A stretch of 64,000 nt of DNA, taken from positions 1-64,000 of the forward strand of contig CAZUPI010000002.1 in NCBI GenBank assembly GCA_964621755.1. The letters run 5' to 3'. Positions 37,172 to 46,112 of the stretch are shown one piece after another. The stretch is from UMGS1696 sp964621755 (GTDB taxonomy: Bacteria > Bacillota > Clostridia > Oscillospirales > CAG-272). Within the stretch, counting starts at the first letter, position 1. Each line of letters opens with the position of its first letter. The notes beneath the pieces were generated by a model. It searched no databases, was not told where the DNA came from, and was given only the letters and a program-made list of their open reading frames with translations. Both the position numbers and the translations under genes were made by a program.

Positions 37172-39930
37172 TACGTTCCGTCGACGGGGTTCATATTTTT
37201 GATGTACGACACCACTTCTTCCACATCCTCTTCCGACACAAACGCGCCCTGCACGCGCACCGGCGTCATTGCGCCGACCGGGGAGAACAGCATGTCGCCT
37301 CGACCAATGAGGGTCTCTGCACCAACTTTATCGAGAATAACGCGCGAGTCGACCTGCGAGGACACGGCAAACGCGATTCTCGACGGAATGTTCGCTTTGA
37401 TAAGACCGGTGATGACGTTTACCGACGGTCTTTGCGTACCGATGATAAGGTGCATTCCCGCCGCTCTTGCCTTCTGCGCGATACGGCAGATGGAATCCTC
37501 CACCTCGTCCGGCGCTGTCATCATGAAGTCCGCCAACTCGTCGATGATGATCACAATTCGATTCATGAATTCGTAGTCGGGGTCGTCCTTCGTCACTTTG
37601 TTGTATGCTGTGATGTCACGTACTCCCACCGCCTCAATCAGTCCGAACCGCCGCTCCATTTCGCTGACTGCCCACGATAGGGAGCCCGCCGCCTTCTTCG
37701 GGTCACTGATGACCGGAGACAGGAGATGCGGGATGCCGTTGTAGATGTTCAGCTCGACCTTCTTCGGGTCGATGAGTATCATCTTCACGTCGTCCGGCGA
37801 CGCTTTATAAAGCAGGCTCGTGATAATCGAGTTGATGCAGACCGATTTACCGGAACCGGTCGTACCGGCAATCAGAAGATGCGGCATTTTGGCAATGTCG
37901 AAATACACGGCTTCTCCCGCCACGTCCTCTCCGAGACATACGGTCAGCTTGCTTTTCGCGTTCACAAATCGGTCGTCACAGATAAGGGTTCTAAGGTGTA
38001 CCGTCGCTTGATTTTTGTTCGGGACCTCAATGCCGACTGCGGATTTCCCCGGAATCGGCGCTTCAATACGAACGCCCTTCGTCGCCAGATTCAGCGCGAT
38101 GTCGTCGACAAGGCTGGTAATGGAACGAACACGCGTCCCGGGTTCAGGGAACAATTCATACCGAGTAATGGTCGGACCGCGGGAAATATCCTCGATTTTG
38201 GTTTTTACATTAAAGCTCTTGAGCGTTTCCACCAGCTTTACTGCATTGTCCTGAAGTTCATCCTTGATATCCTCGTCGTTGTTTGAGGTATCCTCGGTCA
38301 AAAGTTCGACCGGCGGGAACTTGTAGTCCGGCGCAGCTGCCTTGACCTTCGCGCTCTCATGATTTTCCGCTGTTGAGATTGCCCCGCGTTTCACTTCAAG
38401 GCTGGTTGAGACGTTCTGCTTATACGCCTCCGACAGCTTGTCAAGAAGCTCCGCATCCTCGGGATTGACGAAGATGTTCGACACGTCGTACTCCCCATCA
38501 TCCGACACACCCGACACCGAGGCCGCGAGACGAACCGTATCTGTGGTATCCGCGTTCTCTTTGGATTTGGAATGGATTTCCATTGCCGCAACTTCTACCG
38601 CATCAAGCACATCGCCGCCCGTGATTTCGGTTTCGGAACCATCGGCGTCTGTAAAGTCCTCCGCGTCCTCATTCTGGGGATTCTCCTCCAGCACTTCTCC
38701 TGTCTCAGTGTCCACCACAACGGATTGCCTGTGTATCGTTTTGGGGAGGGGCTGCGGCTCGGCGGTCTCACGGATTCCCTCTGTTTTACGGCTTTTCTCG
38801 ATTCTCTCACGTGTACGGCGCATCACTTCGTCGAAAATTTTCTCGTCGACCGCTCCTGTGTCCACTTTCGTATCGGTAAGAGCCTCTTTTACCTTTGCCT
38901 CGTCGACTGCGTCGTCAGACTCCATCAGTACCGTGCCTCCCGCAACGACTGTTTCCTCATATTGGTTTCTCGCCGCAGTGTCCTCGACAGGATGCGCGTT
39001 TTGCTGCTCGTCATCCGTGGGGATTTCGATGTCTGCCGCGCTGCGCTTCTTCACCCGGTATATCGTTCCCTGCGGCGATGGGTTCTGGGGAACTATGGGC
39101 GTTATCGGCGTAAGCTGATTTTCCGCAGCCGGCAATTCAACCGGGTATGCCGGTGTCTCCCGCTGGCGCCTTCTCTTTTCGCGCAAGTACTCAAGGTATT
39201 CTTCTTCGCGCACCTTCTGCCGTTCGCGCCGTGCGGGATTCTGTCTCTCCATCATTCGCTCATCCATGCGCTGACGGCGGTTGTCAATCGCAACCTTAAT
39301 TTTGTATGCAATATAAATAAACACACCTCTGGGTGTCATCCCCGCCACATAGAGCACAAGGAGCGCTATTGCGGCAAAGAGGAGGATGAGCGAGCAGATT
39401 TTTCCGAATCCGCGGAGAAGCAGCTCGCCGAGGAGTCCGCCGATGACCCCGCCGCCCACGAAGATTTTTCCGTCGTCAAAGTGCGCGGCAGCGGACAAAG
39501 TAGCTTCTCCCCCACCGAGGATATGCAGAAGCATTGCGAGTAGGATAAAAATAATTCCCATACATGAGGTTCGCCCGACGAACGCACCGTCCTCCATATC
39601 CCGCCGCCACGTAATCGCGCGGATAAGGATAAGTATGGGGAGCACATACGCAGCTCCCGCGAACAGTCCTGCGAGAACATCGCGGATTCCGCCGCCGATT
39701 TTACCTTCCCCGGCAATGATGCAGACGGCGAGCAAGAGCGCGCACAGTGCGACTATGTATGGTGTCAGCTGATAGACAAACCCCTCCTCACGAGGGGTAT
39801 CTGTACGAGCCTCAGCGGATTTTTTTGAAGTCTGCTTTTTGGTCTCAGCAGATTTTGCGGATGCAGATTTAGATTTTGACGTTGTTTTGGCTTTTGTTCC
39901 GGAGCTTTTCGTATTCTTCGTTTGCGCCAT
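36823..39930 (-). CDS. ftsK: DNA translocase FtsK/SpoIIIE
   Basis: A 1035-residue septal DNA pump. Parts in order: a Lys/Ser-rich tail (1-45), four membrane helices (~52-210), a long acidic linker, the motor domain with Walker A LLIAGTTGSGKSVCINSI (~668-690) and Walker B IIIDELADFMM, and the C-terminal winged-helix gamma domain (~965-1020), which reads chromosome polarity and meets XerD in known homologs. AAGGGGAG precedes the ATG. The terminal 115 codons are duplicated in the DJ-1 gene downstream. Confidence 0.95.
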   Translation of the reverse strand: MAQTKNTKSSGTKAKTTSKSKSASAKSAETKKQTSKKSAEARTDTPREEGFVYQLTPYIVALCALLLAVCIIAGEGKIGGGIRDVLAGLFAGAAYVLPILILIRAITWRRDMEDGAFVGRTSCMGIIFILLAMLLHILGGGEATLSAAAHFDDGKIFVGGGVIGGLLGELLLRGFGKICSLILLFAAIALLVLYVAGMTPRGVFIYIAYKIKVAIDNRRQRMDERMMERQNPARRERQKVREEEYLEYLREKRRRQRETPAYPVELPAAENQLTPITPIVPQNPSPQGTIYRVKKRSAADIEIPTDDEQQNAHPVEDTAARNQYEETVVAGGTVLMESDDAVDEAKVKEALTDTKVDTGAVDEKIFDEVMRRTRERIEKSRKTEGIRETAEPQPLPKTIHRQSVVVDTETGEVLEENPQNEDAEDFTDADGSETEITGGDVLDAVEVAAMEIHSKSKENADTTDTVRLAASVSGVSDDGEYDVSNIFVNPEDAELLDKLSEAYKQNVSTSLEVKRGAISTAENHESAKVKAAAPDYKFPPVELLTEDTSNNDEDIKDELQDNAVKLVETLKSFNVKTKIEDISRGPTITRYELFPEPGTRVRSITSLVDDIALNLATKGVRIEAPIPGKSAVGIEVPNKNQATVHLRTLICDDRFVNAKSKLTVCLGEDVAGEAVYFDIAKMPHLLIAGTTGSGKSVCINSIITSLLYKASPDDVKMILIDPKKVELNIYNGIPHLLSPVISDPKKAAGSLSWAVSEMERRFGLIEAVGVRDITAYNKVTKDDPDYEFMNRIVIIIDELADFMMTAPDEVEDSICRIAQKARAAGMHLIIGTQRPSVNVITGLIKANIPSRIAFAVSSQVDSRVILDKVGAETLIGRGDMLFSPVGAMTPVRVQGAFVSEEDVEEVVSYIKNMNPVDGTYSEEVQKQIEQEALKCGGGKKGASVSAGGAVQSDEDGENEDPMLKAAIELAVDSGKISTSLIQRKLSLGYGRAAKLIDAMENLGYVSGSEGQKPRRVLITKQQYMEMVLKDDAPFD

Positions 39931-40051
39931 AATTCTCCCCTTCCGGACTTTTTATTATAAGTGAGTTTACCGTGGACTCAAGGTTTATGGAATCTCCCGC
40001 TGTACTCACGTGATTTTCATATTTTTCCCTGACGATATAACGCCACTATAT

Positions 40052-40080
40052 ATTTTACCATGACAAGGGAAAAAATACAA
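40052..40080 (-). promoter_or_regulatory. Promoter of the ftsK operon
   Basis: TTGTAT (40080-40075), a 17-bp spacer and TAAAAT (40057-40052) on the minus strand, about 120 bp before the ftsK start. Confidence 0.6.
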
Positions 40081-40136
40081 GGTTTATTTTCGGTGAATAA
40101 TATGGGAAAAAATCAACAAATTAATTTATAAATATT

Positions 40137-40559
40137 GTGATAATGAGAGAGATGGCAAAATTTTGTATGAAAATGAAATTTTTTCCAAAAGATGCGGCAG
40201 TATTCCTTCTTGTGACCCTTCTATCGGCATGTGCGGGCTTTCTGAATGGAATCATCGGAGTCGGCGGCGGCATGTTGTTCATGCTGATTCCCGGCCTTGT
40301 GAGGCACGATTGTGATGCAAAAGAAATTTTCGCGTTCGCGATGGCGTGTGTTATTCCAATCTCAGCGGTCTCCCTTCTGTTTTACCGCGGCGTCGGAGCT
40401 GTTGACAGTGTTCCCATGCTTTTGTCGATTCTCGCCCCCTCTATTCTTGGCGGTGCGGCAGGCGCTATGTTGTGCGATAAAATAAAATCGAAGTGGCTGA
40501 ACATCGCCTTTGCGGTTCTGACCATTTACTCGGGCGCTTCCATGATATTTAGGAGATAA
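40137..40559 (+). CDS. TauE/SafE (TSUP) half-transporter, N-terminal half
   Basis: A 140-residue membrane protein with the first TSUP repeat: FLNGIIGVGGGMLFMLIP at ~36-53 and three or four helices. Normal TauE/SafE proteins have two such repeats in about 250 residues; here the second repeat is encoded by the next gene. The start is uncertain (GTG 40137, ATG 40143 or 40152; no clear ribosome binding site). Putative anion/organosulfur exporters; the substrate is unknown. Confidence 0.8.
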   Translation: MIMREMAKFCMKMKFFPKDAAVFLLVTLLSACAGFLNGIIGVGGGMLFMLIPGLVRHDCDAKEIFAFAMACVIPISAVSLLFYRGVGAVDSVPMLLSILAPSILGGAAGAMLCDKIKSKWLNIAFAVLTIYSGASMIFRR

Positions 40560-40563
40560 GCCA

Positions 40564-40935
40564 ATGAAAATCTGGGATATTATCATTCTGTTTCTTCTGT
40601 CTGCGGTTGCGGGAACGGGAATCGGCGGCGGCGGACTGTTTGTGGTCTATCTGGTGGCCATTGCGGACTATCCTCAAAATGCGGCGCAGGCCATCAACCT
40701 TCTGTCCTTTCTGTTTGCGGCTGGTGTGTCCACATGGATACGTCTGAAAAGAAGCGGCGGACGCTCGGATATCCCCGCCGTTCTCTATTGTTCCGCGGTT
40801 GCCCTTCCGGGTGTGTATCTTGGAAGTCTGACACGGCAGGCCATGGAGGAAAGCATCCTGCGCATGGTATTTGGCGGAATCCTATGTGCTGTCGGAACGA
40901 TTGTCCTGATTCGCGGATTCAAAAAAAAATCATAA
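40564..40935 (+). CDS. TauE/SafE (TSUP) half-transporter, C-terminal half
   Basis: A 123-residue membrane protein with the second-repeat motif SAVAGTGIGGGGLFVVYLVA near the N-terminus and GVYLGSLTRQAMEE. AGGAG at the end of the previous gene lies 8 nt before its ATG, so the two halves are co-translated 4 bp apart. They very likely form one heterodimeric transporter. Confidence 0.82.
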   Translation: MKIWDIIILFLLSAVAGTGIGGGGLFVVYLVAIADYPQNAAQAINLLSFLFAAGVSTWIRLKRSGGRSDIPAVLYCSAVALPGVYLGSLTRQAMEESILRMVFGGILCAVGTIVLIRGFKKKS

Positions 40936-40943
40936 CATTTTTA

Positions 40944-40971
40944 TTGACATTCCTAAAAGATATGATATAAT
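40944..40971 (+). promoter_or_regulatory. Promoter of the GH109-like gene
   Basis: TTGACA (40944-40949), a 16-bp spacer and TATAAT (40966-40971). A leader of about 110 nt follows, with a short TTCTCC/GGAGAA hairpin near 41010-41035. Confidence 0.7.
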
Positions 40972-41090
40972 ATAAAAAGAATAATTTTGTCGATATTTCA
41001 TCCCTGTGAGTTCTCCCGAGCGCATAGGAGAATTTTATAAAACGATAAAAAACATTTTTTTCGTCCTCCCGACGGGAAAGTGAGGTAAAT

Positions 41091-42311
41091 ATGGAAAAAT
41101 ATAGAGTTGGCGTCGTTGGACTTGGCGGCCGCGGTATGGGTCATATACACGGCATCATGACTGAGCGCGACGACGTAATTGTTACCGCAGTCTGTGACGT
41201 ATACGAAGACCGTATCGCGAACGCACAAAAGCTGTGTAAGGAAAAGAAGGATTGGGACGTTTTCGGCACGACCGATTATCGTGCTCTCATCGAGCGTGAC
41301 GACGTTGACGTAGTATTCGCGTTCTCCGCATGGGAAAATCACATTCCGGTTGCCCTGTACGCCATGAACTGTGGCAAACAGGTTGCGATTGAAGTAGGCG
41401 GCGCGTATTCTCTCGACGACTGCTGGTCCCTTGTCAATACATACGAACGCACCGGCATCCACTGCATGATGCTGGAAAATTGCTGCTATGACCGCAACGA
41501 AATGATGGTCATGCGCATGGTCCGCGAAGGCGTCTTCGGCAGAATCGTACACTGCGAGGGCGGCTATCAGCATGACCTCCGTGAAGAAATCAGCCTCGGT
41601 GCAGAAAACCGCCATTATAGACTCCGCAACTACCAGAACCGCAACTGCGAAAACTATCCGACTCACGAGTTGGGTCCGATTGCAAAGATTCTCGACATCA
41701 ACCGCGGAAACCGCATGCTCTGCCTGTCTTCGATGGCGTCCGGCGCGTTCGGTCTGAACGACTACGCACACAAGAAGGAGAACGTTAATTCGGAGCTGCA
41801 AACTTACCGTTTTGCACAGGGCGATGTAGTAAAGACGAACATCAAGTGTGCAAACGGCGAGCTGATTACGCTCACCCTTGACACAACCCTCCCGCGCAAT
41901 TACTCGAGAAACTTCACCGTCCGCGGTACAAACGGCTATTTCAGCGAGACTTGCAACGCCGTTTACCTTGAGAACGTACACGGTGAATGGGCTCGTAACT
42001 TCTACAACAACGTAAAAGAGTATCGCGAAAAGTATGAGCATCCGGTATGGCGCAAATTTGAGGTAGAAGGTGTAAAGGGCGGTCACGGCGGCATGGACTG
42101 GCTGGTCTTCGACGGCTACTTTGAAGCGCTCCACAACGGCGATGTTCCCCCGATTGACACCTATGATACCGCTGCATGGATGTCCATCACACCCCTCTCC
42201 GAAATCTCCATTCGGAACAACGGTCAGTCCGTCGACATTCCGGACTTTACCCGCGGCATGTGGACGCACCGCCCCGACAAGAATCACGGCTTCTATGCAT
42301 TGGATAAATAA
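41091..42311 (+). CDS. Gfo/Idh/MocA oxidoreductase, GH109-like
   Basis: The 406-residue protein has an N-terminal Rossmann loop VGVVGLGGRGMGHIHGI, the EVGGAYS region in place of the usual EKP dinucleotide motif, and the motifs YQHDLRE, NYPTHELGP and KGGHGGMDW, which resemble NAD-dependent GH109 alpha-N-acetylgalactosaminidases. Such enzymes cut sugars by a transient redox step. No signal peptide is seen, so it would act in the cytoplasm on imported sugars. No sugar transporter is adjacent, and a plain dehydrogenase remains possible. Confidence 0.82.
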   Translation: MEKYRVGVVGLGGRGMGHIHGIMTERDDVIVTAVCDVYEDRIANAQKLCKEKKDWDVFGTTDYRALIERDDVDVVFAFSAWENHIPVALYAMNCGKQVAIEVGGAYSLDDCWSLVNTYERTGIHCMMLENCCYDRNEMMVMRMVREGVFGRIVHCEGGYQHDLREEISLGAENRHYRLRNYQNRNCENYPTHELGPIAKILDINRGNRMLCLSSMASGAFGLNDYAHKKENVNSELQTYRFAQGDVVKTNIKCANGELITLTLDTTLPRNYSRNFTVRGTNGYFSETCNAVYLENVHGEWARNFYNNVKEYREKYEHPVWRKFEVEGVKGGHGGMDWLVFDGYFEALHNGDVPPIDTYDTAAWMSITPLSEISIRNNGQSVDIPDFTRGMWTHRPDKNHGFYALDK

Positions 42312-42331
42312 TATCAATTTAAATAAAAAAT

Positions 42332-42401
42332 CGGAGAGGACCTTTTACAGGAAAAGGTCCTCTCCGAACCCCTCTCCAAAACTTTTTTGAGCCGGAGGGG
42401 G
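42332..42401. terminator. Double-hairpin terminator (repeat-family copy D)
   Basis: A perfect 15-bp stem (42332-42346 with 42352-42366) with a 5-nt loop is followed by CCCCTCTCC (42369-42377), a T-run and GGAGGGG (42394-42400), a second possible hairpin. It lies between converging genes. Confidence 0.7.
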
Positions 42402-42412
42402 ATTTTTATTTT

Positions 42413-43297
42413 TTATTTTTGGGGGATTGGAGCTCTGCTGCGTTGTTTGATACGGATTTTGGAGACAATTTCTGTGACCGCGCAGACTGCGGCAAAGCAT
42501 ATCAGTTCTGCCGTGACAACCGCCGCGCCGGTCTGGAGAGAAAAGCGGCAGGCCGTGAAGAATCCGGCGATAAAGCAGACGACCGATATCCCCGCCGACA
42601 GCCAAAGAGTCGCACCGAAGCTCTTTGTCAGCCGCATCGCGGTAAGCGCCGGAAAAATGATTAGGGCAGAAATCATGATCGACCCCATCATCTTCATTCC
42701 GACCACGATGGTAATCCCCGTCAGCACTGCTAGGACAACGCCGAACAAGTTGGTGCGAACCCCCGCTGCCCCGGCGAAAGTTTCGTCGAAGGTCACCGCA
42801 AATATCGTCTTGCGGCATACGAGGAACCATCCAAGCACCACCGCCGACAGCACAATCGAAATTACCATATCCTTGTCCGATATCGTTACTACCGAGGCGG
42901 AGCCAAACAGGGAGTTGCAGATATCGCCGCTCCGGCCGCCCGTAAAGTTGTACATCAGCGTTCCGACCGCGACCGCCCCCGTTGAAACTACCGCACAGGC
43001 AGCGTCCCCATTCATTCGTCCCTCATTTTTTGATAACCGGAGAATCAATACCGCCGCAAGAATGACAATCGGAACGGACACTTCCATGGAATATGATGCC
43101 CCTACTCCCGCGCAAGTGGACAGTGCCAGTGCAAAAAATCCGACATGGGACAGGCCATCCCCAATCATTGAATACCGCTTCAAAACCAGGCTCACCCCGA
43201 GAACCGACGAGCAAAGAGATACCAGCACGCCAACAACCAGCGCCCGCAAAATCACGCGCATTAAAAACTCCGACGCAAACATCTCAGCAAATGTCAT
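42413..43297 (-). CDS. znuB: Zinc/manganese ABC transporter permease (ZnuB type)
   Basis: A 294-residue ABC-3 family permease with about eight membrane helices; the motif GDGLSHVGFFALALS near residue 47 and the cytoplasmic loop region ending in ALIIFPALTAMRLTKSF fit ZnuB/MntB. GGAG precedes the ATG. It is the last gene of zur-znuA-znuC-znuB. The metal is inferred from the regulator; Mn is possible. Confidence 0.88.
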   Translation of the reverse strand: MTFAEMFASEFLMRVILRALVVGVLVSLCSSVLGVSLVLKRYSMIGDGLSHVGFFALALSTCAGVGASYSMEVSVPIVILAAVLILRLSKNEGRMNGDAACAVVSTGAVAVGTLMYNFTGGRSGDICNSLFGSASVVTISDKDMVISIVLSAVVLGWFLVCRKTIFAVTFDETFAGAAGVRTNLFGVVLAVLTGITIVVGMKMMGSIMISALIIFPALTAMRLTKSFGATLWLSAGISVVCFIAGFFTACRFSLQTGAAVVTAELICFAAVCAVTEIVSKIRIKQRSRAPIPQK

Positions 43298-43367
43298 AAT
43301 GTTGTCACTCCATATTTTGTGAATTTATCCATAAAAACGACCGCAACGTACAGCCATTCTGTGCTCG

Positions 43368-44090
43368 TCAGGAATTGTGCATCTTTTCATCCGTTTCATC
43401 GTCCAAACGTTCGTGGGCGGTGTACTCCTCGACCGTACCGTAAAAGGAATGCCCGCGGCACATGGACAAAACGTGTCCCGCCTCATGCAGAGCACAGCCG
43501 ACGTCATGCGAGACCATCATGATAGCAAGACCGCGCTCGCGGTTGAGCATCCGCACTGCATGATACATTTCATGTGCGGCTTCCGGGTCGAGCCCGTTCA
43601 TCGGTTCATCCAGCAGAAGGAGAAGGTCCGACGCACACATCGCACGCGCCAGAAGCACGCGCTGTCTCTGACCGCCGGAAAGCTCGCCGAAGCATTTGTC
43701 CGCAAGCGCATCGACGTGCAGAAGTTTCATATATTCCGCGGCGCGTTTTTTGGACTTGCGCTTCCAGAATAATCCGGTGTTATCGCGTCTGACGCATCCT
43801 GACACCACGACCTCACGCACCGACGCCGGAAAGTCGCGCTGTATCTTTGACTGCTGAGGCAGGTAGCCAATCCCCGCGCGTCTCAGTTCCGGCGATATCA
43901 TCAATCTCCCCGCTACGGGTTTGATTTCTCCCGTCACGGCACGCAACAGGGTACTCTTGCCGGACCCGTTCTCGCCAACCACACACAAATAGTCGCCGCG
44001 CGCCAGCGTAAAGCTCACGTTCTCCGCAGCGGTGTGTCCGTCAAACGCAAGCGTGATATTTTGAGCTGTTATCAAATTACTCAAAGCCAT
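43368..44090 (-). CDS. znuC: Zinc/manganese ABC transporter ATP-binding protein (ZnuC type)
   Basis: A 240-residue ABC ATPase: Walker A VVGENGSGKSTLLRAV (~35-50), Q-loop IGYLPQQSKI, signature ELSGGQRQRVLLARA, Walker B LLLLLDEPMNGLD, and the H-loop MMVSHD. AAAGGAG precedes the ATG. It lies between the binding protein and the permease. Confidence 0.92.
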   Translation of the reverse strand: MALSNLITAQNITLAFDGHTAAENVSFTLARGDYLCVVGENGSGKSTLLRAVTGEIKPVAGRLMISPELRRAGIGYLPQQSKIQRDFPASVREVVVSGCVRRDNTGLFWKRKSKKRAAEYMKLLHVDALADKCFGELSGGQRQRVLLARAMCASDLLLLLDEPMNGLDPEAAHEMYHAVRMLNRERGLAIMMVSHDVGCALHEAGHVLSMCRGHSFYGTVEEYTAHERLDDETDEKMHNS

Positions 44091-44123
44091 TTTCTCCTTT
44101 GCCTTTTACAAAGCGGATAAAGT

Positions 44124-45077
44124 TCAGTTTAAAGCAGCTTTCAGAGACTCCGCGTTGCTTTGCATGATTTGGACGTAGGTGATTCCCGCGTCAAAATCGG
44201 ATTTCGTGACGTTATGCGCGGAATGAAGGGTCAGAATGCCGCACCCGGTTTCGCGTGATATTGCCTCCGCGGTTTTTCCGTCAGAAAACTCGATGATAAA
44301 CACATATGGGATGTTTTCGGACGTTACCCTGTTTATCAGAAAATCCACCGTTGCAAGAGCGGGCTCGGTAGCGGAGGAGCATCCCGTAAAAGCAGCATAA
44401 TAGGTAAGTCCGTATTCTTCCGCGAGATACCGGAATGGAAAACGGTCCGCCACCACAATGGTTTTTCGCGCGGCGGTCTCGACGATATTGCGAAGTTCCG
44501 CGTCAATCTGTTCCAGCTTGGCGATATAATCCGCGGCGTTTGCGGTAAAAGTATCGGCAAAATCGGGCGCGGCAGCAATTATAGTATCGCGCACAGCTGT
44601 TGTGATGGTCACCGCATTCCGCGGACTTGTCCAGACATGCTCGTCGATTTCCGCTTCGTCTTCATTGGCTTCTTCTTCTGACTCCATGCCTTCGACGAGC
44701 TCCTCTTCGTATGTCTCTACAGCATCGATGGCGCACACCGCTGCAATGTCGCTTGCGCCCGCAGCAGAGAGAACTGAATCCACCCAATCCTCACTTTCTC
44801 CCCCGACATACACGAATACATCGGCTTTTTCTATGAGCGCGATATCCTCAAGGGTAGCTTCAAAATCGTGCGCATCGGTCCCGGGTGAGAGAAGCATATA
44901 CACGTCGCACACGTCGCCGCAGACGGCGCGCGCAAAGTCGTACATTGCAAAATTCGTCGCAACAACGGTCAGCCTGTCAGGGGATTTGTCGGCGGCGCTG
45001 CTGCTTCTGCAGGAAAAAAGTCCCAGACACAGCAGAGCGGCAGACAGAATAGTCAAAATTCGTTTAAATTTCATCAT
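44124..45077 (-). CDS. znuA: Zinc/manganese-binding lipoprotein (ZnuA type)
   Basis: A cluster A-I binding protein of 317 residues. The signal peptide ends with a lipobox LGLFSC (Cys 23), so it is membrane-anchored. The metal site His lies in PGTDAHDFEATLEDI and later in DEHVWTSPRNA; the loop before it is rich in Glu/Asp (EEEANEDEAEIDE) rather than His. The start overlaps the zur gene end; ATG 45077 has GAGG 6 nt upstream. Confidence 0.9.
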   Translation of the reverse strand: MMKFKRILTILSAALLCLGLFSCRSSSAADKSPDRLTVVATNFAMYDFARAVCGDVCDVYMLLSPGTDAHDFEATLEDIALIEKADVFVYVGGESEDWVDSVLSAAGASDIAAVCAIDAVETYEEELVEGMESEEEANEDEAEIDEHVWTSPRNAVTITTAVRDTIIAAAPDFADTFTANAADYIAKLEQIDAELRNIVETAARKTIVVADRFPFRYLAEEYGLTYYAAFTGCSSATEPALATVDFLINRVTSENIPYVFIIEFSDGKTAEAISRETGCGILTLHSAHNVTKSDFDAGITYVQIMQSNAESLKAALN

Positions 45078-45525
45078 TTGGAACCTCGTTATGATTATGT
45101 TCGTGCTCTTCATTGCGCTCGGCCTGCTCCAGACCGGCGCAATCGCCGCACAATCCGTAAATTACAGTTTTGCCGCAGTCGACGACAAAGGCATGTTCCC
45201 GGCGGAAATGGGAGACGATTTCTTCCATAAAAGTGCAGTCCATATGGATGAGCTTTCCACAATTCTGACACTTCAAGTGGATATGGGACGCGCACGCTTC
45301 AGAAGAATTGAATTGATAGTACGCGCAGTCGCCATGTCCTGATCCGCCTGTAAATCGTTTGATTTTTCCCTCCTCTGCGAGGGATGCAAGGGTACGGAAA
45401 ACGGTCGCCTCACCGGCTTCTACCTTTCCAATAATGTCCTTCGCCGAAAAGCATTCGTCCTCATTGTCCATGAAAAAACGCAGTATCTCATCGCGCTGCT
45501 TCGTTTTATATACTCGTTTCGCCAT
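45064..45525 (-). CDS. Fur-family metalloregulator, probably Zur
   Basis: A 153-residue Fur-family repressor: an N-terminal winged helix (KRVYKTKQRDEILRFF...ATVFRTLASLAEEGKI), the HIHLKCQNCGKLIHMDC metal-binding region, and a second CGDC cysteine pair plus a His-rich tail (EEHEHNHNE). The ATG at 45525 is used because the transcription start predicted at ~45566 leaves almost no leader for 45564. Its position before znuACB suggests Zur, but Mn- or peroxide-sensing cannot be ruled out. Confidence 0.85.
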   Translation of the reverse strand: MAKRVYKTKQRDEILRFFMDNEDECFSAKDIIGKVEAGEATVFRTLASLAEEGKIKRFTGGSGHGDCAYYQFNSSEACASHIHLKCQNCGKLIHMDCTFMEEIVSHFRREHAFVVDCGKTVIYGLCGDCAGLEQAERNEEHEHNHNEVPNDEI

Positions 45526-45551
45526 CTTCACACCCGCCAAATTAATTTTGG

Positions 45552-45601
45552 TAATCATTTTCATTTTTGATGATTATAGCACGTTTTGATTTGAAAGTCA
45601 A
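45552..45601 (-). promoter_or_regulatory. Promoter and candidate Zur operator of the znu operon
   Basis: TTGACT (45601-45596), a 17-bp spacer and TATAAT (45578-45573). The inverted repeat TAATCAT-N11-ATGATTA (45552-45558 with 45570-45576) overlaps the -10, as expected for a Fur-family operator. Confidence 0.55.
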
Positions 45602-45654
45602 TATCAAATATTCAAAAAGGTGTAGAGGGGTCTGGGGGGATTCTCCCACTGCTC

Positions 45655-45683
45655 TTGACAGGATTCCATTTATATGATATCAT
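45655..45683 (+). promoter_or_regulatory. Promoter of the tautomerase gene
   Basis: TTGACA (45655-45660), a 17-bp spacer and TATCAT (45678-45683), about 57 bp before the ATG at 45741. Confidence 0.6.
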
Positions 45684-45740
45684 ACATACAATTCCAAAAT
45701 CTACATATATTATATAGGTACAGAGAAAAGGAGAAATTGT

Positions 45741-46085
45741 ATGCCGTTTATTGAAGTAAAGACAAATACCGCAATTGCAAAAGAATCCGAGCTTGCGATA
45801 AAATCCGAAATCGCAAAACTGCTCGCCGAGAGTTTCCCCGGGAAGACAGAAAACTGGCTCATGCTTGATTTCGCAGAAAATTGCCGCATGTACTTCTCAG
45901 GTAGCGATAAACCGTGTGCGATGGTCCGCATTGCCCTTTTCGGTCACGGCAGCGGCAAGTCCTTCGACAAAATGACCGCCGGAGTATGCTCGCTGATAGA
46001 AAGCAGACTCGCTATCCCCGCCGACCGTGTTTACGTAAAATATGAAGAAGTCAGCCACTGGGGCTGGAACGGCGGGAACTTTTGA
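45741..46085 (+). CDS. MIF-like phenylpyruvate tautomerase
   Basis: A 114-residue protein of the macrophage-migration-inhibitory-factor fold. After Met removal the catalytic Pro is first (MPFIEVKTNTAI), followed by the conserved KSEIAKLLAESFPGKTENWLML and IPADRVYVKYEEVSHWGWNG end. The family tautomerises phenylpyruvate or similar keto acids in a homotrimer. A flavin-reductase gene follows 27 bp later. Its role here is not known. Confidence 0.85.
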   Translation: MPFIEVKTNTAIAKESELAIKSEIAKLLAESFPGKTENWLMLDFAENCRMYFSGSDKPCAMVRIALFGHGSGKSFDKMTAGVCSLIESRLAIPADRVYVKYEEVSHWGWNGGNF

Positions 46086-46112
46086 AAATAACACATTTTG
46101 GGGAGGCATTTT

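Noticed and set aside
40998..42317. A 439-codon minus-strand frame
   Set aside because: It is the shadow of the GH109-like gene, which has full family motifs and its own promoter.
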